Assembly: GCA_964395665.1 (NCBI GenBank)
Contig: CAYNDH010000001.1
Span: 47,287 to 111,286 of the forward strand
DNA from: JAEZAF01 sp964395665
GTDB lineage: Bacteria; Chloroflexota; Anaerolineae; Aggregatilineales; Phototrophicaceae
Length of the DNA stretch: 64,000 nt
Direction: 5' to 3'
This document shows positions 52,641-61,272 of this stretch, in pieces. Each line of letters starts with the position of its first letter. Position 1 is the first letter of the stretch. Both the position numbers and the translations under genes were made by a program. The notes beneath the pieces are model-generated. The model was not told where the DNA came from. It was given only the letters and a program-made list of their open reading frames with translations, and did not search any database.

Positions 52641-54215
52641 CTATATTACCCGGCGGCGCTTACGCAGCAGGCGGATCAGCGGGGCCAGCAGCCAGCGGAC
52701 AGCATTCGTCAGCACGACCAGTCCTCTGACCAGCGGTTCCGGAGCTTTCGGCTTCAGAATGGCGTGCGGTTCCAGCCCATGTGCCGCAAGCACTACATTG
52801 GCCGCCGCGATCCCTGTTACGGTTGAGCGTTCCATCCACAGCGACGGCGTGTCATACCCAATCCAGTCTCCACAGGCCAGCAGACCGGGCCACGGCGTCT
52901 CCACCCATAAGGAATCTTCAGTCGGGACGCGCAACTGGGTGTGAATGCGGCTGTTACGGCGCACGACACCATGAATAAACGCCCCTTTCAACTCCGGAAA
53001 AGCATACTGGATTTCATTGATCGCCAAAATCAGCAGATTCTCGTCTGGCTGATCAAGCAGCTTCTCCGATCCGTAGATGTGGACCTCAACCGCGCTTCCG
53101 CCCTGAGCTTTCCATTCAGCGAATTCGTCATACAGTTGATGCAGCCAGAAGAAGTTATCGATCTGAAAATCGCCGGTACACATCCCACCGGATGCCCCCG
53201 TGCGCGGCTGTCGGTTGAACCACAGTCGGACAACCGTCGTCCTGAGTGCTGGCGGATAGCGAATGTCACCCGCAGCGGACAGCGCCGGGCTGTCTGTCAG
53301 CAGACGCTTCGCACCGGGGGCGTGCAGCGCCATAATCACCTGATCAGCATACAGGCTGCGCGGTCCCCGCTTCGGATCATCTTCAAAGACCACACGCCAC
53401 TGATGGTCACCCCCTTCCAGTCGCACGGCAGTCGCGCCGTAAACAATCCTGCCGCCGTGCTGTTCGATGTAATCGATCAGCGGCTGGATCAGGGTGTCGT
53501 CAGAATTACCGGGGAAGTATTCCACCGTCCATGCATCCTTGCGCAGCATGGTATAAAACCGAAGTGCCGCGACAAATGAGGTCAGGCTGATCGTCTCTTT
53601 CGGCGCGGCCAGCAGATTAGTCGCCACACCGGTGAACGTCGCCCGCAGATTCGGCGTCCAGCCACGGAAGTAATCCGACAGCATCAGCCCATCCAGCGCA
53701 ATTTTCTCCCGGAACGGGTCGAAACCCACCGTCCACAGGATGCTGAACAGCACGCCCGGAAGCGAGAGAAAATCAAGCGGGTTGATCGTCAGCCAGAAGC
53801 GCGGACGAAACAACAGTTGAAGATAATGAAACGGGGCCGGAAACCAGCGCGACCGCACGACACTACCTGCTTCGAAGACACGCACAGCCCGCCCCCATCG
53901 GTTTATCCATTCCTCACCCTGTGAGGGATGCAGCTCAACCGATGTAAACCGCTTCAGCACTTCCCGAAAATTGACATAATTTCCCCACACCGCATGAACA
54001 CCGTGATCAGGCTTGAATGACCAGCGCCGACCGTCATACTCGAACTGGTCATCATCTCCACCGCAGAGCCGTCCACCCGCCCACAGGGATGAGGCTTCCA
54101 GCACGATGACCGGAATCCCACGCTCGCAGAGATGCGCCGCCGCCACCAGTCCCGCCAGCCCTGCGCCAATCACAACCACCGGGAAACGATCTGAAGTCTG
54201 CTGTATATTTTCCAC
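52641..54215 (-). CDS. FAD-dependent amine-oxidase-fold desaturase/isomerase (carotenoid-type)
   Basis: 524 residues. Starts with a strong FAD-binding Rossmann loop VVVIGAGLAGLVAAAHL and LEASSLWAGGRL, then DHGVHAVWGNYVNFREVL, which resembles the D.G.H...Y.N block of CrtU-type and zeta-carotene desaturases. The C-terminal FAD motif is near GLLACGDWIGYDTPSLWMERSTVTG. So a carotenoid desaturase/isomerase of the CrtI/CrtU superfamily, or another amine-oxidase-fold enzyme. A hydrophobic basic tail (LAPLIRLLRKRRR) is at the end. Start is GTG 54213-54215, 14 bp past the stop of the upstream chitosanase-like gene. A phytoene synthase gene (62972) fits a carotenoid role. The substrate is not proven. 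Confidence 0.8.
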   Translation of the reverse strand: MENIQQTSDRFPVVVIGAGLAGLVAAAHLCERGIPVIVLEASSLWAGGRLCGGDDDQFEYDGRRWSFKPDHGVHAVWGNYVNFREVLKRFTSVELHPSQGEEWINRWGRAVRVFEAGSVVRSRWFPAPFHYLQLLFRPRFWLTINPLDFLSLPGVLFSILWTVGFDPFREKIALDGLMLSDYFRGWTPNLRATFTGVATNLLAAPKETISLTSFVAALRFYTMLRKDAWTVEYFPGNSDDTLIQPLIDYIEQHGGRIVYGATAVRLEGGDHQWRVVFEDDPKRGPRSLYADQVIMALHAPGAKRLLTDSPALSAAGDIRYPPALRTTVVRLWFNRQPRTGASGGMCTGDFQIDNFFWLHQLYDEFAEWKAQGGSAVEVHIYGSEKLLDQPDENLLILAINEIQYAFPELKGAFIHGVVRRNSRIHTQLRVPTEDSLWVETPWPGLLACGDWIGYDTPSLWMERSTVTGIAAANVVLAAHGLEPHAILKPKAPEPLVRGLVVLTNAVRWLLAPLIRLLRKRRRVI

Positions 54216-54229
54216 TCGGCAGCCGCTGC

Positions 54230-55429
54230 CTATTTCGGATTGCGGATCTGCACACGCCGACCGTTAATGATCACATTACCGTCGGCATCGCCCACAAAAG
54301 CCCAGTCTTCACTGGAGATGCGCTCCAGCCAGAAATCAGCACGCGGACGCAGACCGGGAAGATTTTCGCGCTCCGCCTGCGCATACAGTCCATGCTTGCG
54401 TATCCGTGCCACTTCGAGCATCAACTGCTGTTCACGGATGCCGTTATTCTCAAGCTTCGACTTACCCGGCACGCCCAGCTTCTGCTCAGCAGTGCCGATC
54501 AGCCCATGCATCACGCCGTATTGAATGCCAATGTCGAACAGCATCGCCAGCGCCAGCGGGCTTTGAATCCCACGCGGACGCACACTGACTTCCAGCACGC
54601 GATTCCAGTACAGTTCCGTTGCAGTCTGATCCTGAACAGCTCGCATCACAGGATCTTCTGCCGCCGCGATCAACAGGTCACGCAGGCGCAGATCCTGACG
54701 CAGACTCTCATCCCGTGATCTCACACGGGCCAGATACGCCCCCACCTGCTGCGCTATTGGGCTTCCAGATTGCATGGCATAGCGCTCGATGACTGTCGGC
54801 AGGCCACCTGTCAGGGCGAACTGAAACCGGCCATAGCTGATAATGCCGCGATCATAATTCTGATAGGCGGCATAACCGTGTCCTTCAAATGCCGCCGTGA
54901 CTTCGAATGCCGCCTTGCGGACGCGCTCCGGATGATCTATCAGCTCGCCAAACGATGGGGTGTCACTGCCAGCAGGCACAGGCTCCGACGTCGGCTGTGG
55001 CAATGGCTGCGGCACAGGATGATGGGGTGCAGACTGGAGAGGAGGCGTCTGTGTCCCGGTATCAGCAGGGTTAGCAGTGGAGGACGCGGAAGCCGCCTGT
55101 GCGGTAGGCTGATAATTCTGCGTAAAGGCGAATGCATACTGCTGTAAATCGCCGTATCCAAAGGCAGCACACGGCCCTGTGATCTCCAGCAGATCATCCC
55201 GAATCCAGCCTTCCTGCTGATCCGGGAAGCGCAGGCGCAGCCACTGATAGACCTTGCCTTTGAAATGGGCACCAGCCGCATCAGGCTGAATTTCCAGCAC
55301 GGGTAATTCCGCCAGCCCAACCGGGGCCTTAAACAGCAGCGGCGCGCTGATCTGCGCCCCTGACCGAACATTCACCTCTCGGATTGCAGGCATTTCCGGG
55401 ATACCGCGAATTCTTGCACGACAGCTCAT
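54230..55429 (-). CDS. SH3-like domain plus chitosanase (GH46)-like lysozyme-fold protein
   Basis: 399 residues from ATG 55429, which follows AAGGGAG (the longer reading from 55480 is not favoured). N-terminal SH3-like beta barrel (1-88: IREVNVRSGAQIS ... WLRLRFPDQQEGWIRDDLLEI), a P/S/T/Q-rich linker (about 110-165), then a helical lysozyme-superfamily domain (170-390) with FEGHGYAAYQNYDRGIISYGRFQ, whose glutamate and aspartate look like the GH46 catalytic pair. No signal peptide is visible, so export is not shown. It sits directly upstream of the flavoprotein. The substrate (chitosan or peptidoglycan) is uncertain. Confidence 0.72.
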   Translation of the reverse strand: MSCRARIRGIPEMPAIREVNVRSGAQISAPLLFKAPVGLAELPVLEIQPDAAGAHFKGKVYQWLRLRFPDQQEGWIRDDLLEITGPCAAFGYGDLQQYAFAFTQNYQPTAQAASASSTANPADTGTQTPPLQSAPHHPVPQPLPQPTSEPVPAGSDTPSFGELIDHPERVRKAAFEVTAAFEGHGYAAYQNYDRGIISYGRFQFALTGGLPTVIERYAMQSGSPIAQQVGAYLARVRSRDESLRQDLRLRDLLIAAAEDPVMRAVQDQTATELYWNRVLEVSVRPRGIQSPLALAMLFDIGIQYGVMHGLIGTAEQKLGVPGKSKLENNGIREQQLMLEVARIRKHGLYAQAERENLPGLRPRADFWLERISSEDWAFVGDADGNVIINGRRVQIRNPK

Positions 55430-55580
55430 ATCTCGTTCTCCCTTATGGTGATCATTGTGGCAAGCGGTGTAGACAGACAAACGTATAAATGAGAGTATTT
55501 ACAGGACGACAGGAAAATTTACATTTACGGTCATAATTGTTTAAGATGGTTGGAAACTCGGAAAGGAAACAGGACTTTCA

Positions 55581-57584
55581 ATGAAAGCATTTGCACTGTT
55601 TTGCATTGTAAGCGTAATTTCACTCTTCAGCACCCTTGATCTCTATGCACAGGACTTTCCGCCTGCTCAGGTCATCAATGATGAAGGGGGACCAGTCTCG
55701 ATTACCGGTGAAGTGGTTTATACCAATCCGTTCTTCACCAGCGGTGTGACTCAACCCATGGTCATTCTGGAAGATCAGGCGGGTTTTGTAGACCGTGATG
55801 AGGGCTTTCTGTTCCCGCTGGCATCACAGACGCTCGGCCAGATCACCTCTAATTTCTACGAGTCACCCTTCACTTACAGCGTTGCCCTACCCATCGAACC
55901 GCAGGGTTCGCTGCGAGATGTCGATCAGAACAGCGAAGAGGATACCGGGGTGATGGTCTTTGCCATCGCCTACTGGGATAATACATGGGGCGACCCATTT
56001 CTGGAAGAACGCGACCAGAGCGGCGGTGGATGGTCCACAGCCTATGCCTCAACCCGCATCAGTGAAAATCCCGAAAGACTGCGTGAGATCATCGGCGGCA
56101 AATTCCTGATCTTCGCGCCGGAAGAGAATCAGGGCTTCCCCTCTGGCTTCGGGCCAGATGGCCTGCTCTTCACAGAAGATGATCCGATTGTCACTATCCC
56201 TCAGGGTTACAGCATCGTCGATCTCGAGACCGAACCCTTCACCTTTGACCGTTCGCGTCGTCAGGTGGTCGATCTGATCGAGCCGGAGAGCAGCGTGTTG
56301 ACGGATTTCTCCGGCATGTCGTTCACCGAAGCCTTTGATGCGATGATCGACAAATTCAGCCGCGAATACGCATTCACGGAACTGAAGCAGATCGACTGGG
56401 ATGCGATCTCGGCCAAATATCGCAGCCACTTCGAAGAGGCTGATGCAAATGATGATGAGCAGCTTTATCTCGATACACTGGCCGACATCATCTGGTCACT
56501 GCCGGATGGACACATCAATATCGGCCCCTTCTCTCCCTACCAGCAGCGCTTTCTTTATCAGATCAGCCGTGGCATCGGCATCGTAATCGCTGAAACCGAT
56601 GATCAGCGCGCCTATGTAGTCTATGTGCAGCCCGGCAGCCCCGCTGACCGTGAAGGGATCGGCGTCGGCACCGAGATCCTTGAGGTCAATGGACTGGCCG
56701 TCAGTGATCACGTTTCACGGGTGAAGCCATTTGCCGAAACCTACAGCACGTCACATAATCGTCGGCTGGCACAGGCCCGGTATGCCATGCGTTTCACACT
56801 TGATACGCGAGATATCGCGATCACTTATCAGAACGAAGGTGACAGCCAGCCCACTACAGCGGATCTCCGCACCTCAGATGAATTGGACAGCCTCTTTTAT
56901 ATCTTCGAAACTGGCCCCAACCAGACCGGATTTGAACTGCCGGTCGAATATCATCTGATGGATAATGGCTATGTGTATGTCAAGATCTACAGCTTCTTCG
57001 ATAACCGCGCCCTGAGCATTCAGTTATGGGAACGCATGATTGAGACGCTCAACAACCAGCAGATTCGCGGGCTGGTGATCGATATGCGCGAAAACGGCGG
57101 CGGTAACGGTTTCCTTGCTGATCAGATGGCTGCGTACTTCTTCCATGAACCACTGGTGCTGGGTTATCGCAGCGCCTACAACCGCGAAACCGGTGAGTTT
57201 TTCCTTGACATGGACAGCGAGTCGAAGTTCTTCCCGCCGCCAGAGAATCTGCGTTATGACGGTGCGATTGCTGTCCTGGTCGGGCCAAACTGCGCCAGCG
57301 CCTGTGAGCGATTCGCGTACGATATGACCTTACAGGATCGTGCCGCGATTATCGGCTCATATCCCACTGCGGGATTGGGCGGCGGCGTTGAGGATTTCCT
57401 GATGCCGCTGGGAATGACGATTCGCTTCACCGTCACACGCTCAGTGAACGTGGATCAGGAGATTCATATCGAAGGCCGGGGCATCACCCCGATAATTGAT
57501 GTACCTGTCACCCGCGAGACGCTCTTCACCGATGCAGATCTGATTCTCGAAAACGCAGTCGAATATCTGGATGACGCCAGTTAA
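55581..57584 (+). CDS. Secreted S41-family C-terminal processing-type peptidase
   Basis: 667 residues. Signal peptide 1-23 (FCIVSVISLFSTLDLYA), a 230-residue N-terminal region of unknown fold (strands such as VYTNPFFTSGVTQPMV), then a helical bundle (255-310), a PDZ domain (about 330-378: GIGIVIAETDDQRAYVVYVQPGSPADREGIGVG, EVNGLAV), and the S41 catalytic core with GGGNGFLADQMAAYF and the nucleophile region VLVGPNCASACE (serine near residue 573). The serine and the following GLGGGVEDFLMP match tail-specific proteases. Its N-terminal extension is longer than in most CtpA proteins. It is a cell-envelope or extracellular endopeptidase. Confidence 0.83.
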   Translation: MKAFALFCIVSVISLFSTLDLYAQDFPPAQVINDEGGPVSITGEVVYTNPFFTSGVTQPMVILEDQAGFVDRDEGFLFPLASQTLGQITSNFYESPFTYSVALPIEPQGSLRDVDQNSEEDTGVMVFAIAYWDNTWGDPFLEERDQSGGGWSTAYASTRISENPERLREIIGGKFLIFAPEENQGFPSGFGPDGLLFTEDDPIVTIPQGYSIVDLETEPFTFDRSRRQVVDLIEPESSVLTDFSGMSFTEAFDAMIDKFSREYAFTELKQIDWDAISAKYRSHFEEADANDDEQLYLDTLADIIWSLPDGHINIGPFSPYQQRFLYQISRGIGIVIAETDDQRAYVVYVQPGSPADREGIGVGTEILEVNGLAVSDHVSRVKPFAETYSTSHNRRLAQARYAMRFTLDTRDIAITYQNEGDSQPTTADLRTSDELDSLFYIFETGPNQTGFELPVEYHLMDNGYVYVKIYSFFDNRALSIQLWERMIETLNNQQIRGLVIDMRENGGGNGFLADQMAAYFFHEPLVLGYRSAYNRETGEFFLDMDSESKFFPPPENLRYDGAIAVLVGPNCASACERFAYDMTLQDRAAIIGSYPTAGLGGGVEDFLMPLGMTIRFTVTRSVNVDQEIHIEGRGITPIIDVPVTRETLFTDADLILENAVEYLDDAS

Positions 57585-57604
57585 CTAATATCATATCCAT
57601 GCCC

Positions 57605-57632
57605 AAAAAGACACTCAGCCGAGTGTCTTTTT
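57605..57632 (+). terminator. Intrinsic terminator after the S41 gene
   Basis: A 12-bp stem AAAAAGACACTC (57605-57616) with GAGTGTCTTTTT (57621-57632), loop AGCC, 21 bp past the stop. Confidence 0.9.
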
Positions 57633-57741
57633 AATTGCTTAACATCCCTTTACATGAACAAAAGGTGAATTTATAATTGAGATTAATGAACCGGAGACAG
57701 AAAAATCCTGTAAATTTCTTCCGAAATTCCGGTTTCATCGG

Positions 57742-57770
57742 TTGACAAACGCCAACTGGCGATGTTTAGT
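57742..57770 (+). promoter_or_regulatory. Possible promoter of the STAS-glgX operon
   Basis: TTGACA (57742-57747), 17-base spacer, TTTAGT (57765-57770, 4 of 6 match to TATAAT), about 85 bp before the STAS gene. Confidence 0.4.
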
Positions 57771-57854
57771 TAGACTGTGTAATATTTGATGCGATTGCTT
57801 ATTTACCTATTATAAACCTATTGCTACTATAGATTGGCTAAAGTGTAACAACGT

Positions 57855-58199
57855 ATGAATGCCTTTATCGAAATTCATCATCCTACCGCAGTTATCTCCA
57901 TTGAAGGTCGGCTCGATGCCGCTTCCACATCCAGCATCCAGACTCCCATCCTGAAAGCCGCCAGCGACGGTCTCCACGTGCTGCTCGATATGAGCCGCGT
58001 GGCCTTCCTGAGCAGCGCTGGCCTGCGGATGCTGCTGCTGCTCTATCGCCGTGTCAGGGAAAATCAGCGTTCCATGGTCCTCATGGGACTGACAGAAGAA
58101 GTCCATGCCATTATGGACATTACAGGCTTTCTGGAGCTGTTCACCATCGCAGAAGACCGCGAACAGGGACTGCGACTGATCTCAGAAATGCCGGGCTAA
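57855..58199 (+). CDS. STAS-domain anti-sigma-factor antagonist-like protein
   Basis: 114 residues, a single STAS domain. The key loop is DMSRVAFLSSAGLRMLL (45-61); S54 occupies the position of the phosphorylated serine (S58 of SpoIIAA) and S53 replaces the usual aspartate before it. The C-terminal helix is GFLELFTIAEDREQGLRL. Proteins of this kind bind anti-sigma/serine kinases of the RsbW/SpoIIAB type in partner-switching; no kinase gene lies next to it. It is followed by glgX after 17 bp, so it shares a transcript with that gene. Regulation of GlgX by it is only an inference. Confidence 0.88.
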   Translation: MNAFIEIHHPTAVISIEGRLDAASTSSIQTPILKAASDGLHVLLDMSRVAFLSSAGLRMLLLLYRRVRENQRSMVLMGLTEEVHAIMDITGFLELFTIAEDREQGLRLISEMPG

Positions 58200-58216
58200 G
58201 GTAAATCGGTAAGCGT

Positions 58217-60358
58217 ATGACGACAACTGCATATTCTGATCGCATCGATAGTCATCCCACACATGCCTATGGTGATTTCATGCTGCGTGCCGGACGCCCC
58301 TACCCGCTCGGCGCGACCATCGTCCCCAACGGCGGCGTCAATTTCGCCGTTTTTTCGCAGCATGCTACCGCGTGTACTCTTGTCCTGTTCGAAAAAGGGG
58401 CAGAAGAACCCTTTGTCGAAATCCCATTTCAGGAAGGGTTCAAGGTCGGGACGATCTTCGCCATGACCGTCTACGGACTGGATCTGGCTGAACTGGCTTT
58501 CGAATACGGCTATCGCATGGACGGCCAGTACGAGCCTCATAAAGGCCACTGGTTCGATCCGGGTAAGATCCTGCTCGACCCCTATGCCAAAGCGATCAGT
58601 GGACGCGAAGTCTGGGGCCGCCCACCGGATGATGACCGCCCCTATACCCATCGCTCACAGGTCATCTTCGACGATTACGACTGGGGGAATGACCGTCCAC
58701 CCAACATCCCGATTCAGGATCTGGTCATCTACGAGATGCATGTGCGCGGTTTCACGGCTCATCCCTCATCGGGTGTACGCTTCCCGGCGACCTTCAGCGG
58801 CATCCGCGAGAAGATCCCCTATCTGAAATCGCTGGGCGTAAACTGTATCGAACTGATGCCGATCTTCGAATTCGATGAATGGGAATATGATCGTCATAAT
58901 CCCATCACGGGTGAACGGCTGATCAATTACTGGGGATACAGCACGGTCGGATTCTTCGCACCCAAGGCAGGATATGCTGCCACAGGTGAATTCGGAATGC
59001 AGGTCGATGAGTTCAAGACACTGGTGAAGGAATTGCATCACCATGGGATCGAAGTCATTCTGGATGTCGTCTTTAATCACACCGCCGAAGGCAATGAAAA
59101 AGGCCATACGATCTCGTTTCGGGGACTCGACAACAAGACCTATTACATGCTGGCCCCGGATGGCTCTTACCTGAACTTCAGCGGCACGGGTAACACCATG
59201 AACTGCAATCATCCAGTGGTACGCAATATCGTACTGGAATGCCTGCGCTACTGGGTGGCAGAATATCACATCGACGGCTTTCGCTTCGATCTCGCCTCAA
59301 TTCTGGGCCGTGATCAGCTCGGAATGCCGCTGTCCAATCCCCCACTGCTGGAAATGCTGGCCTGTGATCCGGTACTGGCAAATGTCAAACTGATCGCAGA
59401 AGCATGGGATGCAGGCGGGCTGTATCAGGTCGGGACCTTCCCGGCGTATGGCCGCTGGGCGGAATGGAATGGCAAATACCGCGACACCCTGCGCCGATTT
59501 CTCAGAGGTGAGAAAGGGATGGTGTGGGAAGCGGCAGAACGTATTCAGGGTTCACCAGACCTGTACCATACACGCGGGACAGCGGCGTCCATCAACTTCA
59601 TCACCTGTCACGACGGCTTCACACTGATGGACCTGTTTTCATACAATCACAAACACAACTACGCCAACGGTGAAAATAATGGCGACGGCACCGACGACAA
59701 CTACAGTTGGAACTGTGGTGTCGAAGGCGAAATCGAACATAAAGCGATTAACCGTTTACGGCGCAAAATGGTCAGGAATGCGATCGCCCTGCTGATGGTC
59801 AGTCAGGGTGTACCGATGATCCTGAGCGGGGATGAAATCGCCCATACCAAGCACGGCAATAACAACACCTACTGTCACGATAATGAGCTGAACTGGTTCG
59901 ACTGGGGAAAAATCGAGCAGAATCAGGATATTTTCACCTTCTTCCAGCGCATGATCGCCTTCCGCAAGGCACATCCTGCCCTGCGTCACCGTGAACATTT
60001 TCAGCATCGGGATAGTATCCAGAGCGGCTACCCGGACATTAGCTGGCATAGTACGCAGGCGTGGCAGACAAACTGGTCAGCGGATAATCACGCGCTGGCG
60101 TTCATGTTATGCGGCAGGCATACATGGGAACCGCAGGGCGAAGATGATTATATTTATGTCGCAGCCAATATGGATTGGCTGCCGCATCAGTTCGAACTGC
60201 CGATGCTGCCGCGTCATATGCGCTGGTATCTTTTCGCCGATACAGACCGCCCTGCTCCGCATACGATCTGTGAACCGGGCAGCGAAACTCCGCTTCTGGA
60301 TGACCGCAGCTATCATCTCGCGCCCCGTTCAGTCGTCATTCTGGTCGGAAAAGCCTGA
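58217..60358 (+). CDS. glgX: Glycogen debranching enzyme GlgX
   Basis: Isoamylase-type GH13 enzyme (713 residues) cutting alpha-1,6 branches of glycogen in the cytoplasm. N-terminal CBM48-like domain (1-150: GATIVPNGGVNFAVFSQHA), catalytic barrel with VDGFRFDLAS (nucleophile Asp), LIAEAWDAGG (acid Glu) and FITCHDGFT (third Asp), preceded by DVVFNHTAEGNE. The C-terminal beta domain ends at about 710. The family-specific YSWNCGVEGE is present. Downstream of a STAS gene with a 17-bp gap, suggesting an operon. Works opposite to the GH57 branching enzyme (13561-15369). Confidence 0.95.
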   Translation: MTTTAYSDRIDSHPTHAYGDFMLRAGRPYPLGATIVPNGGVNFAVFSQHATACTLVLFEKGAEEPFVEIPFQEGFKVGTIFAMTVYGLDLAELAFEYGYRMDGQYEPHKGHWFDPGKILLDPYAKAISGREVWGRPPDDDRPYTHRSQVIFDDYDWGNDRPPNIPIQDLVIYEMHVRGFTAHPSSGVRFPATFSGIREKIPYLKSLGVNCIELMPIFEFDEWEYDRHNPITGERLINYWGYSTVGFFAPKAGYAATGEFGMQVDEFKTLVKELHHHGIEVILDVVFNHTAEGNEKGHTISFRGLDNKTYYMLAPDGSYLNFSGTGNTMNCNHPVVRNIVLECLRYWVAEYHIDGFRFDLASILGRDQLGMPLSNPPLLEMLACDPVLANVKLIAEAWDAGGLYQVGTFPAYGRWAEWNGKYRDTLRRFLRGEKGMVWEAAERIQGSPDLYHTRGTAASINFITCHDGFTLMDLFSYNHKHNYANGENNGDGTDDNYSWNCGVEGEIEHKAINRLRRKMVRNAIALLMVSQGVPMILSGDEIAHTKHGNNNTYCHDNELNWFDWGKIEQNQDIFTFFQRMIAFRKAHPALRHREHFQHRDSIQSGYPDISWHSTQAWQTNWSADNHALAFMLCGRHTWEPQGEDDYIYVAANMDWLPHQFELPMLPRHMRWYLFADTDRPAPHTICEPGSETPLLDDRSYHLAPRSVVILVGKA

Positions 60359-60364
60359 AAGAAC

Positions 60365-60395
60365 GCCGGTAGTATGCTGACAGCACACTACCGGC
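60365..60395 (+). terminator. Possible hairpin terminator after glgX
   Basis: GCCGGTAGT (60365-60373) pairs with ACTACCGGC (60387-60395), plus an inner TGC/GCA pair; 7 bp past the stop. No T-run follows, so it is weaker. Confidence 0.45.
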
Positions 60396-60450
60396 ACCTG
60401 ATTCGCAGGATCTGCTTTCCAACATCCCGCTGCACTGTTATCATAACCAG

Positions 60451-60472
60451 GTAGCCAGCAGCCGGCGATTAT
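60451..60472. repeat. Short intergenic repeat (GTAGCCA/GCAGCCG)
   Basis: The heptamers GTAGCCA and GCAGCCG follow each other in the glgX downstream spacer. They share the GCAG/AGCC core with the 11404 and 40486 runs. Evidence is slight. Confidence 0.35.
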
Positions 60473-60544
60473 CAGATCAGTGCACGGATGATCGCTGCAC
60501 AAGGCAGAATACCGATCAGCAGGAAACTGGAAAAAGCGATCAGC

Positions 60545-61165
60545 ATGCCCGAACTCAATATGGAAAATATCGACAATATCGTCCTGATCATACTCATCTA
60601 TGGGGGTGTGGTCGTCGTTGCCTTCTGGTTGGCGATGGTGATATGGACCTTCCGCGATATGCGCGCCCGTTCACGGGACCGGCTGGCGCAGTTACAGGCG
60701 GCGCTGCTTGTCGCCATTCTCACACTGCCGGGTCTGCTGATCTATCTCATGCTGCGCCCGCGTGAAACCCTTGGGGAAGCATATGAGCGGTCACTTGAAG
60801 AAGAAGCGCTGCTTCAGGAAATCGAAGAGAAACCAAACTGCCCCGGATGCGGACAGCGCACGCAGACCAACTGGCAGCTTTGCCCGAACTGCCATACCAA
60901 ACTGAAAAAGCCGTGTGTGGCCTGTGGCAAGACACTGGAACTGGCATGGAATATCTGCCCATTCTGCGCCACCGGCCAGCCTGTCTATAATACCGATCCG
61001 ATGGGTGTCGACATTGGCACAGGCTATACCGAATCGACGATGGCTGTTTCGCGCCCCAGACGCCGCAGTGTGACCCGTGATTCTGTCAGCCGTGGGTCAT
61101 CATCCTCAGCACAAGCCTCTCAGCAGACAGAGTCGCTGGAATTTGTGGATAGTGAGGATTATTAA
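60545..61165 (+). CDS. Two-TM membrane protein with double zinc ribbon
   Basis: 206 residues from ATG 60545. Residues about 10-35 and 50-70 are hydrophobic segments (NIVLIILIYGGVVVVAFWLAM and LLVAILTLPGLLIYLML), then a cytoplasmic region with four CxxC knuckles (CPGC, CPNC, CVAC, CPFC) forming two zinc ribbons at about 94-150, then a disordered S/R-rich tail. This layout occurs in many bacterial envelope-linked proteins of unknown role. I do not assign a function. Lies 186 bp past glgX and before a terminator. Confidence 0.8.
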   Translation: MPELNMENIDNIVLIILIYGGVVVVAFWLAMVIWTFRDMRARSRDRLAQLQAALLVAILTLPGLLIYLMLRPRETLGEAYERSLEEEALLQEIEEKPNCPGCGQRTQTNWQLCPNCHTKLKKPCVACGKTLELAWNICPFCATGQPVYNTDPMGVDIGTGYTESTMAVSRPRRRSVTRDSVSRGSSSSAQASQQTESLEFVDSEDY

Positions 61166-61180
61166 ACCGTCCGGTAACGC

Positions 61181-61216
61181 AAAAGAGGGAGATGCCATGC
61201 TGCATCTCCCTCTTTT
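61181..61216. terminator. Bidirectional terminator between zinc-ribbon and pyk genes
   Basis: A 15-bp stem AAAAGAGGGAGATGC (61181-61195) with GCATCTCCCTCTTTT (61202-61216), 6-base loop, T-run on both strands; between convergent genes. Confidence 0.9.
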
Positions 61217-61272
61217 GATTTCAGCTTCCCTTATCAGCCAGCGGTATTCCAGCGGACCGCGAGCAAACAGCC

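Noticed and set aside
54230..55480. Start of the chitosanase-like gene at 55480
   Set aside because: The first 17 residues are histidine-rich and unlike the fold; ATG 55429 has a better ribosome site.
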